From contig JAKSYS010000246.1 in assembly GCA_022925895.1 (NCBI GenBank), forward strand, positions 1 to 64,000: DNA of 64,000 nt, written 5' to 3'. The stretch comes from Fragilaria crotonensis (Eukaryota > Bacillariophyta > Fragilariophyceae > Fragilariales > Fragilariaceae). This document shows positions 52,736 through 63,800 of the stretch, piece by piece. Under the pieces are notes generated by a model that worked only from the letters and a program-made list of their open reading frames with translations, was not told the DNA's origin and ran no database searches. Positions within the stretch are counted from its first letter, which is position 1, and every line of letters begins with the position of its first letter. The translations under genes and the position numbers were made by a program.

Positions 52736-53082
52736 ATTGTACAGAAATGACGAGGAGGGTGCTTGTTTGGTGGGTCACGACAAAGGATGATCAACAGCAG
52801 AAGCAATAACAATGAGGTATCGTAGTGTTTCAGGCAAAAATGAAATGAAATGAATGTCAGATCAGCAATGCAAAATCTCACGAAATAAATGTATCGATAT
52901 ACAGATATACACATCGTAATACATGTATTGAGTTGGGATGGGGAACAATGCCGATTTGGCTGGCGCGCAATGCCGGTTTGAATGTTACACATACAAATTT
53001 TTTGATTTTTGTTTTCGACGGATGAGCAAGATTCCTATGATGTCACGATGACGAAGAATAGGTGACAGTTAATCGGATCTAG

Positions 53083-54196
53083 TGTCTACCCACCCGACGG
53101 GGTTAATTAACCCCATTTGGGGTTGATTAACCCCATATTTGCTCATTACAGAAACAGCTCGCTATTGCTCGCAAGCTGTCCGTTGGACTAGAAATATGGG
53201 CAGTGGCTCAACCCTCGAATTTTTTTCACGTCATTTCTGATTTTGTCCAGCTGTAGAAGTAATACCAGATTCTACGTGAAACCCACGATTCTGACACACC
53301 GTGAAGGCCTTCGTTTTGATCATGTTCTCGACAAATTCAAACAAAAGTAAGCGGTGACCATTGTGTTTCAAATACATTGGAGTGTTGTTTCTAAACGTGA
53401 AACTTGTCCTAATTTTCTTTATTCAAGCGACAGTAGCTACTCAATTGTAGAGAGACATCAAATCAGAAGAAAACTACGTAGAAAGAATCGTGTAGAATAT
53501 ATACTGTAGTCTACGGTGGATGAATTGATTTCTGTCCCCATTCTTTTAGATCGTATGCTTCTTAAGATTGTTATGCAGCATGCCGCATATCTGACCAGCA
53601 TGAAGTATTCACCGTGGAAAATTGATATGAAAGAGGAGCCCCGACGGACAATTTCTAGACAGAAATCGTGTAGAATATATACCAAGCTTTTCGAAAAAAC
53701 TCACTACTTCGACAGATTTTGTATGAACTGTCAGAAGATGATTTCGCCACACAATACTTAAAGAGTGAGGTTGCCATATATGATAATTCGATAAGCAGTC
53801 GGTCATCGGTCACTCAGGATGTTTGCTTGGATATCTCAATTAGGCAGAGCATAATTGAATGAAAATGGACTACAAAAAATTAAAAACTGTTTTGACCATA
53901 CGTAGAACATGTACCACACTCCACGCAACATTGCATCCCTTTTGTCGGAGACTGCTTGGGGATGAAAAACTCAAGTATCGAGCTTTTCTTCAGATCAGTG
54001 ACTTCCACTGAAGATGAAGAAAAGGAAAATGGATCAAATGAACCTGATAAGTTGCGTTATTCTTTTCACTTCGTGAATGCAATTGGAACATCGTATAAAA
54101 TGAACAGAAAAGCGTCTTGCACACGTACGAAAATGATGGGGTTAATTAAGGCAAATGACGGGGTTAATTAACCCCATGGCCCCGGATGGGTAGACA
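53083..54196. mobile_element. Element P2 (1.1 kb), non-autonomous member of the CTAG family
   Basis: Left end TGTCTACCCACCCG and right end the inverse of TGTCTACCCATCCG; CTAG flanks at 53079-53082 and 54197-54200. Subterminal palindromes GGGGTTAATTAACCCC occur near both ends. The inner left word CATATTTGC and the inner right word ACGTACGAAAATG are shared with P1 and P3 respectively. Internal ORFs (for example 53956-54171) show no transposase domain. Inserted at the outer edge of E2. Confidence 0.82.
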
Positions 54197-54200
54197 CTAG

Positions 54201-55183
54201 CGTACAGCAAAGTCTTCTGGAGTGGTGAACAATGGCAGTGGTGCTATCAGTAGTTTTGCATATGCATCTAGCAGTCCTCATTGGCCAAGAAGCAACTTTC
54301 TGAATATGGTGTAAATCTGTATGACATCATGCTGGCCACCCATTGATAATCGTTTTACATAATCACAGTGCTTCAAATTGCGAAGACACTTTTCCCCTAT
54401 AAAGGTCATGTTCCTCAAAACTGTATGTAACTCTTACAGTCAAATGTCATGAGCTCATTCATTTCCATGTGCTTTACATGACAGACAACCCATTGTGCAA
54501 TGCAGGTTGCCATTTGTCAATATGTTGAATTTTTCTAAATTGTGTCAGTTGAGGGGACGCAAGCCTTGCCAAGGCAGCCATAATTCTAGAATCTTGTTAG
54601 TGTGTGGAAATGTGTCTTTCTGGTGATGACATGCATCCTTTTCATGTCAGCATGTGTGATAGTAACAAGGCTCTGAAATGAGTAGTCTTAACAATGTGCT
54701 TCCCAAGCATCATGAGATGGTGAGCGGTGCAAAGTGCTTTAATGAGGCAAATGTCTGTCGTAGTCTCAGAGATGCGGTCAGCAATATGAACATTTTGTAG
54801 TGGCAATTGCCAAAGGCCATTTCACAAGATATTTGAATGAGATCTTGAATGTCATCTGAATGATGAAGGGAATCATGCTGGCACCAAACTCTTTCTTGAG
54901 CGACACAGCACTCAGGGGTGAATACCAACCCAGAACAAATATCACCTCAGTACGGAATTGTGAGATCCAACGCCAGTGGGTCTGTCAGCATAATGTTCAC
55001 AGATGCAAGAGATTAGAGAAAATTATGGACATGATTTCCTCTCAAATTTGCGCATTTTGATCAAAGTACCGTACGCACGAACGCACTAACCCATTCCCAC
55101 TAGAGTAGACCTACTGAAGTAACTTTGAAAAAGAAAGCGAGCTCACTTGTAAGCCTTTCAGTACATTCTACAGCACTCTTCTA
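54201..55183. other. Spacer between elements P2 and P3
   Basis: AT-rich, TG/CA-rich DNA like that at 17.6-19 kb; no gene is seen. Confidence 0.4.
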
Positions 55184-55187
55184 CTAG

Positions 55188-56630
55188 TGTCTAGACGCCC
55201 GTTGTATTTTATTAAAGATGGCCCACTGGCAAAATCTTTAATTAAAGATCAATTTCGGTCCTTACTCAACTTCCTCATTTCACCTCGTACATCAACATTA
55301 ACACGGTAAACGTGTTCTCCATTGAGTTAAACCTCATGGGCCAAATGGGGATGTCTTAGTAAGCGATTGTTCCTGACCTATGTTCGTGAACGTAAAACTG
55401 GATCCAATTTTTCACGGGTTTTTTAGGTGCAACAATAACACGGTTTCCCCGGATGTATAGTACATGACCTACGCAGGCCACACAAAATCTTGTCGTATGA
55501 GGCCTCAATTCATGCATCGACTTCATCATCTTTGATTTCGATTGAGCCATAACGCAGCAGTGCAATTGTCTTGAACGTGCTTTAAACAAAAGGTATGTAG
55601 CTGGCGAGAATCTCTAATTTTTGTTATTTGTTGAGTTGTGAGAACAAATTTCAGTCAAGTTTTTTGTCATGAGGTACTGTTTCATTCACATCCCATTTCT
55701 CACTTCCTTTGTTGTGTATAGCGCTTGTATTGACCATGCAAATCCAACCAGATGACCCGATACCTTGTATTGTTGTATTATTGGAAGAAAAGGTGATGTT
55801 TGACTTGTCCTCTGAGCTCCAAGATACCGCATTGCTGGAAGCAAAAACGCCGATTCGAAAGTGGTACCGAGTTTGTTGTGATCCAGTCCAAAGTTCAACC
55901 CGATGACATTAATCGTCACCAACCATCACTCTGTTGCAAATGTGGTAAAAAAAGAATACATATGGTGACTGTCAAGGATGATGTTGAATGCTCTGCAGCA
56001 GCAGGGCACGATGACCTCGAAGCGAGGAGCATTCCTTTCTCGCGTTATGATCCAACAATGTTTCCGCGTCGCGGAATTCTGCTACAAATGAGCCACCACA
56101 GCCAGAACAACACAACATTCATTGCCGCCAAACCAAGATGAAGTGAGACAATAGTGCTGCCATCAGAAGTACTCATACTAGCGGCATCGGCAGGACAGCC
56201 AGGAGACGAAGAAAACTGCAGCTGTTGTTACACAACTGCCCATGACCAACAATGAGAGAAGCCTGAAGCTCTGCTTCTTCATGGACTCAGTGATAGAACA
56301 GGAGATAAATGGACTTTGGTTAGCTCAAGTGCTCCCGGTATGAACATGCTTTTGAGTTCCCACGACAATCCCAAGTTATGAATTCTGACCCACCTACAAA
56401 GCTTCTACAGTTAATAATGAATAGGTTATAATTGATCATTGATGAATCTAGCACTAGATATGTGATGATATTGATGCCGGTGGTCGGCCATTGTCGATGT
56501 TAAATCTTGTGTTGTTCATGGTACAATGTGTATGATACACTGACCGTCTTGCAAAACGTACGAAAATGCCCATCTTTCAAAAAAGACAACTTTGTCGTTA
56601 ATTAAAGAAACCCCCCGGGGCGTTTCGACA
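55188..56630. mobile_element. Element P3 (1.4 kb), degraded member of the CTAG family
   Basis: Left end TGTCTAGACGCCCG after CTAG (55184-55187); right end is the inverse of TGTCGAAACGCCCC, imperfect, with CTCTAG outside. Left palindrome ATCTTTAATTAAAGAT near 55234; on the right TCGTTAATTAAAGAAA. Inner right word ACGTACGAAAATG as in P2. The interior has short open frames (55356-55589 minus; 55800-56141 plus with CCKCGKKR) but no transposase domain. Older than P1 and P2. Confidence 0.65.
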
Positions 56631-56633
56631 CTC

Positions 56634-56967
56634 TAGCTCTAGTAGTAGGTCTATTTTATGCAAAGTATTCACCTCAATGTACATTTTGGGTAGAGTTACG
56701 ATTAAAACGGTGTTCTTGGAATTTTCCCAAAAAAATGAATGGATTTGTCTGGGGATCTGGGCGCTGCTTCGTAAGATGCAGCACATGACATACAGTGGAG
56801 GATACCTTCGGTACTTGTAACGGTACAAGTACCCAATTTCCCAATTCCCAACAGTTTATAGTGTGTACATAGCGTGTAGCATAAGATCATTGCAGATTGC
56901 TGATCCATTTCACTTGCGTCCAGCGTCAATTGCCAACAAATCACACTTTCTCTTCGCAACAATAGCA
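56634..56967. other. Spacer and promoter of the PP2C gene
   Basis: No gene; a GTACTTGTAACGGTACAAGTAC-type inverted word at 56811-56832. Confidence 0.35.
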
Positions 56968-59027
56968 ATGCTTGCTCGCTGGCTCGACCGCGGCCTGGGG
57001 CAAATCTTGGCTCCCGATGAAAGGGTGGCAGCGGAACCTAAACAAGAGGAAGCGAACGCGAGCTTCTGGCGAATGGTTGCACCTGATCCGGTGTGGGAAG
57101 CCTCTCAGCACGGACCATCTCCTGTAAACGGTGCGGATGCCACACCGAACAAGACAGCTGCGAAGACTTCTAAAAGACAGGGATCTGTACCTCCCCCTGG
57201 AGCATTTTCCCTCACTTCGCCACCTGAAATGCCGAAAGAAGTTGTGTGTCAAAACTGCAATCGTGTTACTCCCGTCATTGTTGACCCCAGCACTCCGAAG
57301 GCCAACAAGGAAGGTGACACCCCTGAATTTATGAGTCCTCTAGAAAAACAGGTTCTAGTCGCTGCAAAGAGAACCACCGAATCCATTCTTTCCCCTTCGT
57401 ACGTGACAGACGCCCGTAACAAGGTGTTTCGACTCTGCGCCTCAGGCAAGCCCCTTCAAGAGAAGCTACTGCAAAAACTGGGGAAAATCTTGCAGCAAGA
57501 CCCTTCACTCCTCTCCTCTAGAGCCTCCAGCATGGGAAATTTGGTGCCCGACGGGCTCACCCCTCTCATGGCAGCCGCCTACGTAAACCAAGTCGACGCC
57601 GCCAAACTTATCGTAGAGTTAGATCCCATCACCAAAATCCAAGTCGACTTGCAGGCCGGACTGCTCTTCACATTGCTGCCGAAATGGGATCCCTCGACGT
57701 CGTGCGCCTCCTACAATCTAACGATACGTTGGGCGCTAAGGCGCCTCTAGATCTATTGGGAAACACACCGTTGGGTCGGGCTGTTACCTCCCATCAAAAA
57801 TCTGCGCGCATGGCCCAGTCTCAACTCACTCAAGTCTTGTTCTCACCGGGGGATCCAAGTGTTTGTGGTGCTCCAACTCCTAGCCGCCAGCGAGCCGCGA
57901 CATCAGCCGGTTGCTCCGTTCCAGTTGGATACGCGCAAATGCCTGGCTTTCGCGTCAAGATGGAAGATGCATTGTCGATTCACTCGTGGGAAGGACATGC
58001 GTTGGTAGGCGTTTGTGATGGGCACGGCGATAGCGCGCAAGTGAGTACGTTGGTGGCGACAGAAGTCAAGGATGTGTTCAAACTTCAGCCCTCCGAGTTG
58101 CCGGAGGATGAGAGATGGACCTACACATGTTTGGCGCTAGATGAAATTGTGCGCAAAGCAGGATATCAAGGTGGTTCTACTGGGGTCTGGGCCTGCATCA
58201 CAGAATCTGAGATTGTCGTGGTGAATGTGGGTGATTGTCGATGTATCTTGGTGCAAGAAAAGGAAGATGACGTTCTGAAAAAGATGGAGATGCTTCGAAT
58301 TGACGAGGACGTGAATGAAACGACGACAGTTCCAACGCTGACGCCAGAAGGCGAGACTGAACCATCAGGTGCAGCGCAAAATGTCGCTGCTGTAAAGACC
58401 AGTGTCGAAGGTGAAGTTGAGTTTACAAAAGGGGGCCAGCAAACCTCTGAAAGTGTTGCGTCAAAGATAATCGATACGTCGTCGCTATTCGTAGTTACCG
58501 CCCTCTCAACGGATCACAAGCCTGACTTGGCCTGGGAACAAGCTCGTATTGAAGGCGCCGGGATGAGTGTTATACAAGACATCTTTTACGACGAGCACGG
58601 CCTCAAGCAAACCATTCCGAAGATTTTATTGGGTCCTGGTCACATGATGGCAGTGTCCCGTGCGTTTGGTGATTTTGAATACAAAAGCAACCCGGGTTTG
58701 ACTCCGGAACAGCAAGCCGTCACGGCAATTCCAGAAGTCAGGGCTCATACACGTTGCTCGAGGGATTGGTACTTGATACTCGCATGCGACGGCATTTGGG
58801 ATGTCATGACCAATTCAGAAGTGGGTGACTTTGTTGTTCAGCAAGCGAATAAGTTGATCGCTGCAGATGAAGCAGACGTCCTTCCCAAGGTTGGTGATTT
58901 GTTGCTGGCGGAATGCCTGAAATTGGGATCGAAAGACAACATGAGTGTAGTAATTGTGTCGCTTTCTGGAACCTCGCAGAAAGTGGGAGCGTCTGGTGTG
59001 ATGGAACGCAAGGCACTCCGATTTTAA
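56968..59027 (+). CDS. Protein phosphatase 2C with N-terminal ankyrin repeats (reading frame changes once)
   Basis: It starts at the ATG at 56968 (MLARWLDRGLGQIL). About residues 185-230 are ankyrin-like (DGLTPLMAAAYVNQVDAAKL). The frame then shifts by one base near 57653: the next ankyrin unit, GRTALHIAAEMGSLDVVRLL, reads only in the frame of the following ORF (57684-59027). No GT-AG intron joins the two in phase, so this is either a single-base assembly error or a real mutation. The PP2C domain is complete: VGVCDGHGD, STGVWACITE, VVNVGDCRCIL, VSRAFGDFE, LILACDGIWDVM and SKDNMSVVIV, giving the metal-binding Asp residues. An acidic insert of 70 residues interrupts it. PP2C enzymes remove phosphate from Ser/Thr using Mn/Mg. 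Confidence 0.85.
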
Positions 59028-59293
59028 TTCCCGAGTGAGGTCGGAAATTGCCTGCAAAACATCATGACGTCGAGGGCGGGTTCATTGCCATCGAGAAACG
59101 CGCCCACACTTGTATTGGCTTATAAGTGCAACTGCTAACAAATACAGCGTTCGATTGCCTAATATAACATAGGTGTTTTCTTACTGGTAATGATTGCAGT
59201 AGTCAATTGCATCGATGACACAAAAATATAACATCCGAATGCTGTTTGGCTTTGCGTCGCACAGCGTGTAGAAAATTATCTGACCATCTGAAC
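59028..59293. other. Tail-to-tail spacer of PP2C and sirtuin genes
   Basis: Nothing coding; shared terminator region. Confidence 0.4.
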
Positions 59294-60205
59294 TCATTCC
59301 ACATCAACGCGGTCGAGCTGTCGCCATAGCCGTTCAATCGTCGCCTTGCTGTTGGAATCCCAATGAGCGTCGAAACCTAGGCCTTCGACCAATGCTTGCA
59401 TGACATCATCTACTGGAGCTCGGACGATCAAAGCTGCTTGATCGTCGTACGGGGTTTCTTGAAGATTGACAATGACAAACTGTTTCGCCAACGTCGCTAG
59501 AGATGCCGCAGGTTCGATGCGCAGTGACGTTCCCAGTGTCAAAACCAGATCAGCAAGTTGGCAGTGCTGCTGAGCTCGCTCGAAATCAAATTCTGGCAGA
59601 TCATCTTCCCAATCCAACAAACAATCACGCAACTTCCCAGAGCATACATCGCATTTCCTGCCAGTGAGTTGAAAGCTCATGCCTCCAACGTCATAGTCTC
59701 GAAAGTGCTCCGTCCGACAATCCTCACAGACTTCCGTAAAAACACACCCATGAAGAACGGCATGGTCGTTGCGACTAAGACCCGATCGTTTGTGGAGACC
59801 ATCGACGTTTTGGGTCACGACAAATTGAATTTTGTGATGGTCAACTAAAAATGCGAGGGCCCGGTGCGTCAGAGTTGGCACCGCCTGATCGAAATCGACG
59901 ACCGTTGGAGTGAGCTTGCGCTTCTTCCCAGAAACGTTCGTGCGCTTCGCAAAGTCTGCCTTTGCTGTCTTGGCATTCTCCATCTCTTTCGTCCATATTC
60001 CTGAAGGACCTCGAAAGTCCGGTATCCCTGCCGAGGTGGAAATGCCTGCGCCAGTCAAGACGACGATGTGCTTCGCCGTTTTCACCATCTCCAACAATTT
60101 CGTCATTTTCAAAGTCATTCTACGTTTAGTATCGACATGTTCAGGCAATCCGCACACTCCCTTGTTTTTGTATTTGGATAAGCGGGAAGCGTAGGATCCA
60201 GACAT
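59294..60205 (-). CDS. SIRT6: SIRT6-type sirtuin (NAD-dependent deacylase)
   Basis: 303 residues from the ATG at 60205; the start is chosen because MSGSYASRLSKYKNKGVCGL matches the N-terminus of SIRT6 proteins almost position for position (MSxxYAxxLSxYxxKGxCGLPE). The frame is also open 27 codons further upstream. NAD-binding GAGISTSAGIPDFRG lies at 52-66, TQNVDGLHKRSG at 131-142, catalytic His152 (VLHG), and the zinc Cys at 160, 163, 185 and 188 (CEDC ... CDVC). GTSLRIEPAA and VIVNLQ complete the Rossmann fold. SIRT6 acts on chromatin and removes acetyl or long acyl groups from histone H3. The short C-terminus lacks the disordered tail of animal SIRT6. It converges with PP2C. Confidence 0.93.
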   Translation of the reverse strand: MSGSYASRLSKYKNKGVCGLPEHVDTKRRMTLKMTKLLEMVKTAKHIVVLTGAGISTSAGIPDFRGPSGIWTKEMENAKTAKADFAKRTNVSGKKRKLTPTVVDFDQAVPTLTHRALAFLVDHHKIQFVVTQNVDGLHKRSGLSRNDHAVLHGCVFTEVCEDCRTEHFRDYDVGGMSFQLTGRKCDVCSGKLRDCLLDWEDDLPEFDFERAQQHCQLADLVLTLGTSLRIEPAASLATLAKQFVIVNLQETPYDDQAALIVRAPVDDVMQALVEGLGFDAHWDSNSKATIERLWRQLDRVDVE

Positions 60206-60800
60206 GATGGTTGGCTGCTGAAACTGAGATAAAGTACGGTGAGATGTACTCCGAGTAAAATTCCCGTTTGCTGCGTGTCTGTTCAATTCTTCTTCCCGTC
60301 AAAGTGAAGTGCATGATGATGTTGCGGTGAAACATGATCACAATCCTACAAGCCCCCACTACTACCGTAGTACCAGGGTGCAGTACAGTACATTACTGTA
60401 GTACCAGGTACCAGGTACACATTACTCTGTATTCTGTATTGCAGACAATTGCAGTACGCTGGACTTTGGAATGGTACCTGGTACTGGTAACTGGTACACA
60501 TCGTCCTGGATGGACGGATGGACTGATACGCTGCAACGCGTAGTACTGTCCACTGTCCACAGTCCGCAAAAAGATATAATGATTTTGTATGTAGTATGTA
60601 GCTATGTCATACGAGTACTATACTTGTTTGCATACCAGGTATCAGGTATCATACCAGGTAGTTGTACATCCAGCATTGCACCATGAGCCAACTGTGATTT
60701 CACTTGTATGAGGAATCAGCAGAAGCCAAATTGCACTGCTCGCTTGATTGCTGTTTCTTTTTGTAATTCTGACCCTCACCGCAACTCTCGCAAGGACAAT
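60206..60800. other. Divergent promoter region of sirtuin and SEC15
   Basis: No gene; rich in GTACCAGGTACC, GGTACCTGGTACTGGTA and similar words at 60365-60665. Confidence 0.45.
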
Positions 60801-63800
60801 ATGGAAGAAACAAAGTCTCAGATTGCGTCGGACGACATTGACGACGATGTGATTGATATTTTAGGCGCCAAAGGCCTCGATGCTGCCGCTCGCGAAGACA
60901 TGGCTGTGGTAACGTCTCGCGCTCGCCGTCGTCGCGAAGAAGCCGTTCGTCGATTGGTCGCGGACGTGCATCGTCGTCCGGACCCCACTGGCTTTCAAAT
61001 GGATTCTCACGAGTGGATTGTGGCCAGTACGGTTGCAACAGCCTTGGAACGAGGTTTGGATAAGGATTTGCATTCAGAGTTGGTCCAAGAAGCGAAAGAA
61101 AACGCCGCGCGTATTGGACAAGTATGCCATGATCACTCCGACGCCTTCTTGGCGTCGGTTGGACGTGTTGTGGCTCTGGGAGAACCCGCCAGGGATTTGG
61201 CTATGACGTTGGAGCGAAGCAATGAATCCTTGCAAAACGACACTGCAGGAAAAATGTTGACATCCGCAGCACTCTTGGAACATTCGAGACAAGCCAATCA
61301 GCGCGCGAGAACTTTGGCTGGCATGGTAACTGCATGTCGCAATGTTGCCGTGCTCTTGGAACGAGCTCGCAAGCAAGCATCTCTCGGACGACCCCGAGCT
61401 GCCCTTGATGCTGTTGACGAAGCCCGTACATGTTTGAATGCGCCAGTTTCATCCCTCATTTTGGGAGCTGCTCATAACAAGGTGTCGCAATCCACAGAAG
61501 AAGCCATATCGCTGGAAGAAACCCCATTCGGTCGTCGTGCCATGGTCATGTTGCCCAAAATCGAGAACGAAGTTCTCATTGGCGCTCGCCGCGGACTGAA
61601 TCGTTGGTTTCTCGCGTTGCGTTCCGGTGGGGACGGTGCCAAGGCTGGCCGTGCTGTCTTACGCAAGTGCGCGCATAGCATGAGCATTGGGCCGGGACAA
61701 TTGGGACTGGGAGGGCACCTGCCACCATCTTATGTCTGGAGGGCCAAAGTGGCGGATAACTTGTTGGCTCGTATTGACCAGAATGGTAAAGTGGCGCGGG
61801 CTGTCCGACAAGGGTATTGGTTTGATCGGGATGCGAATAAGGAAGCACAGCGATTGGAGGGGATGACAGTACCTGGTATGGCGCGACGTGCAGATGCGTT
61901 TGCCCTGGCATTCGGTTGGTACAGGTGTTGGGATGAGAATGCCCCACTTATGGTTGATATCGCCGAACTTAATCTAACGGTCGAAAATCAAGGTCTTTCA
62001 GGTTCTCGTCACGGCAGTCGTCACGGAAAGCGAGGTAATCTTGGTTTCCGTGGGTCCAACCGGGCTCCGCCTGCTGGAGCCATTGCGAGTAAACAACCCA
62101 TCGTGGTCACAAAGGATGGCAACGAACAAAAGCACTCAGCGTGGGCTACTTTGCTAACTCCTTCTATCCTTTTTCACGATTCTCCGTCAAGGTGAGCAAG
62201 TTGGACTCCTTTAACATGCAGATTACCAATTGACAAATGAATGCTTACTCTCGTTCTACTCCACAGAAAAGAAGACGACGACAAGCTGTTGGGTTTGCCT
62301 GAATCGGTTCATCCAGTCCGTCGCGCTGAACTTGCCTTTAATCTCCTGCGACGTTCCGACGAGTTTGTTCAATATTATGAGCAAAATCGGTTCGGAGACA
62401 TGAAGATTGGTGGGGAACCAACGATGGCGATAACAAGGGGAGAAGAACGAGACTAGGTCGTCGTTGTCCTCACTGGAGATGATGTTAGCGTCGGAACGGA
62501 CAGAGTTTTTTGCCAAGAGTTTACCCCATCTGTGCGCAAGTGTTGTTGGATTCAGCGCTGTTGAAGCGGCTCTGGAGTTAGGCAACTTTGACGATGAGGA
62601 AGAACTTGACAAGGACGGAAAGAAAATTGTGCATGCCGGCGCCAGCAGCGCCAGTCGCTTTCGTGACTCATCGTCCCGATACGAGCGCTCTCTGGTTGCA
62701 GAACTTGGCAACTTGCTTCGTGGCCGTGCCATTGGGGCAAGTCTGGCAGAGCTGGTTCGAGCTTCCTGTTTGATTTCTGCCTTTCGATCGGCTCTCAAAA
62801 TTGTACACCCGTCTTCGACCACTCGACGGGCGGACAAGGAGCTACTCGCTATGGATATCGACATCGTCGTGACTGCCTTGAAGGTTGCTCAAGACGAACA
62901 GCTGAAGGTAACCAAAAAGATTGCAAGCGAAGATCGCAAGGAACCAATGGCGGTCACCACCGTGGATCATTTGCAGTCCAGAAAATCTAGAACGGATGCA
63001 ATTCCCGACGAAGAGCTTGTTGGGGTACCGTTCGGGCTCCACGAGCTTAAGCAAAAATCGAGTGCCACTGTTCAGCCCTTCAACGACATTGGTGGAAAGA
63101 ACACGCGCAACACGAAGTATCAAAAGGATGAGGTCTATACCTTCAGCAAGTCCGTGCCTGAAGTCATCAGGTCGGTTCATGCGCGTGCTATTTCATGTGC
63201 CGCATTCACACTCACACAGGAGGAATTGGGCCAAATTTTTCTCAAAGAAGGGAGCCCGGCGCCAGCTATGTGTTGGACTGTCTTGAAGAATGTGTGTCTG
63301 TTGCCGCAGTGGGCATGCAGGATGGAGACAGTATGCTTGAGGAAGGATCCGTCGACAAGGCAGTTCAGACGATGGCCAATATTTCTGCCGTCCAACACAG
63401 TCTTCCTCGTCTTTTTGGAACAGTCATGCGTGGAATGTGCCATGTTGGGATGATCCGTTCCGACCAGCTTGACGAAACTTTTCAATACGCCGAGGCGCGC
63501 CTCAAGGGCGCTGACAAGTCTTGTGACGCACAGGTTGGTCACATGTACAATCTGGTCTACGAAATTTGTAGGGGCAAGATCGATTCGCATATCAACTTTG
63601 CTCTAGATAACTTTCAATGGGTCAGCAAGGCTGCGCGCGACATGCCCAACGCCTATTGCGAGGGGCTCATTCAGTACATGAGAACTGTCTTCTCGCAACT
63701 GGGCCCGATGGATGAAGGGTCCAAATTTGGTTTGCATTTTTCCTGTTGTGGACACGTCGCTGAGCGCCTGGTGAAACTTTTAACTGATCCCATCAATAGC

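Larger units (their letters stand above)
48283..53079. mobile_element. TIR element E2 (about 4.8 kb), probable Mutator-like, with cargo ORFs and a tandem array
   Basis: The left end GATCCGATTAACTGTCACC at 48283 and the right end at 53061-53079 are exact inverse copies; the TIR then continues with small changes through TTCGTCATCGT on both sides (about 42 bp). The outer TCCGATTA equals the start of the TIR of E1. Inside: a zinc-finger-like ORF (48572-49423), a region of TAACACC repeats, an overlapping ORF pair on the minus strand (50110-52087), and a six-copy 102-bp array (52104-52735). No DDE transposase core is seen, so the copy is probably non-autonomous or the enzyme is the unrecognised pair. 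The right end touches the CTAG target of element P2, which was inserted there later. No flanking duplication was recognised. Confidence 0.65.

Noticed and set aside
52198-52992. Overlapping minus-strand ORFs with repeated peptides (GLLVFSYKPAAPLDVTACFP)
   Set aside because: They are translations of the 102-bp tandem array; the unit length varies between 101 and 102, so no frame is kept.
53458-53761. Short ORFs in P2 with a repeated CGTGTAGAATATATAC word
   Set aside because: Too short, no domain; the word is duplicated at 53490 and 53666 and reflects an internal repeat.
62256-62864. 202-residue minus-strand ORF with Ser runs
   Set aside because: Antisense of SEC15.
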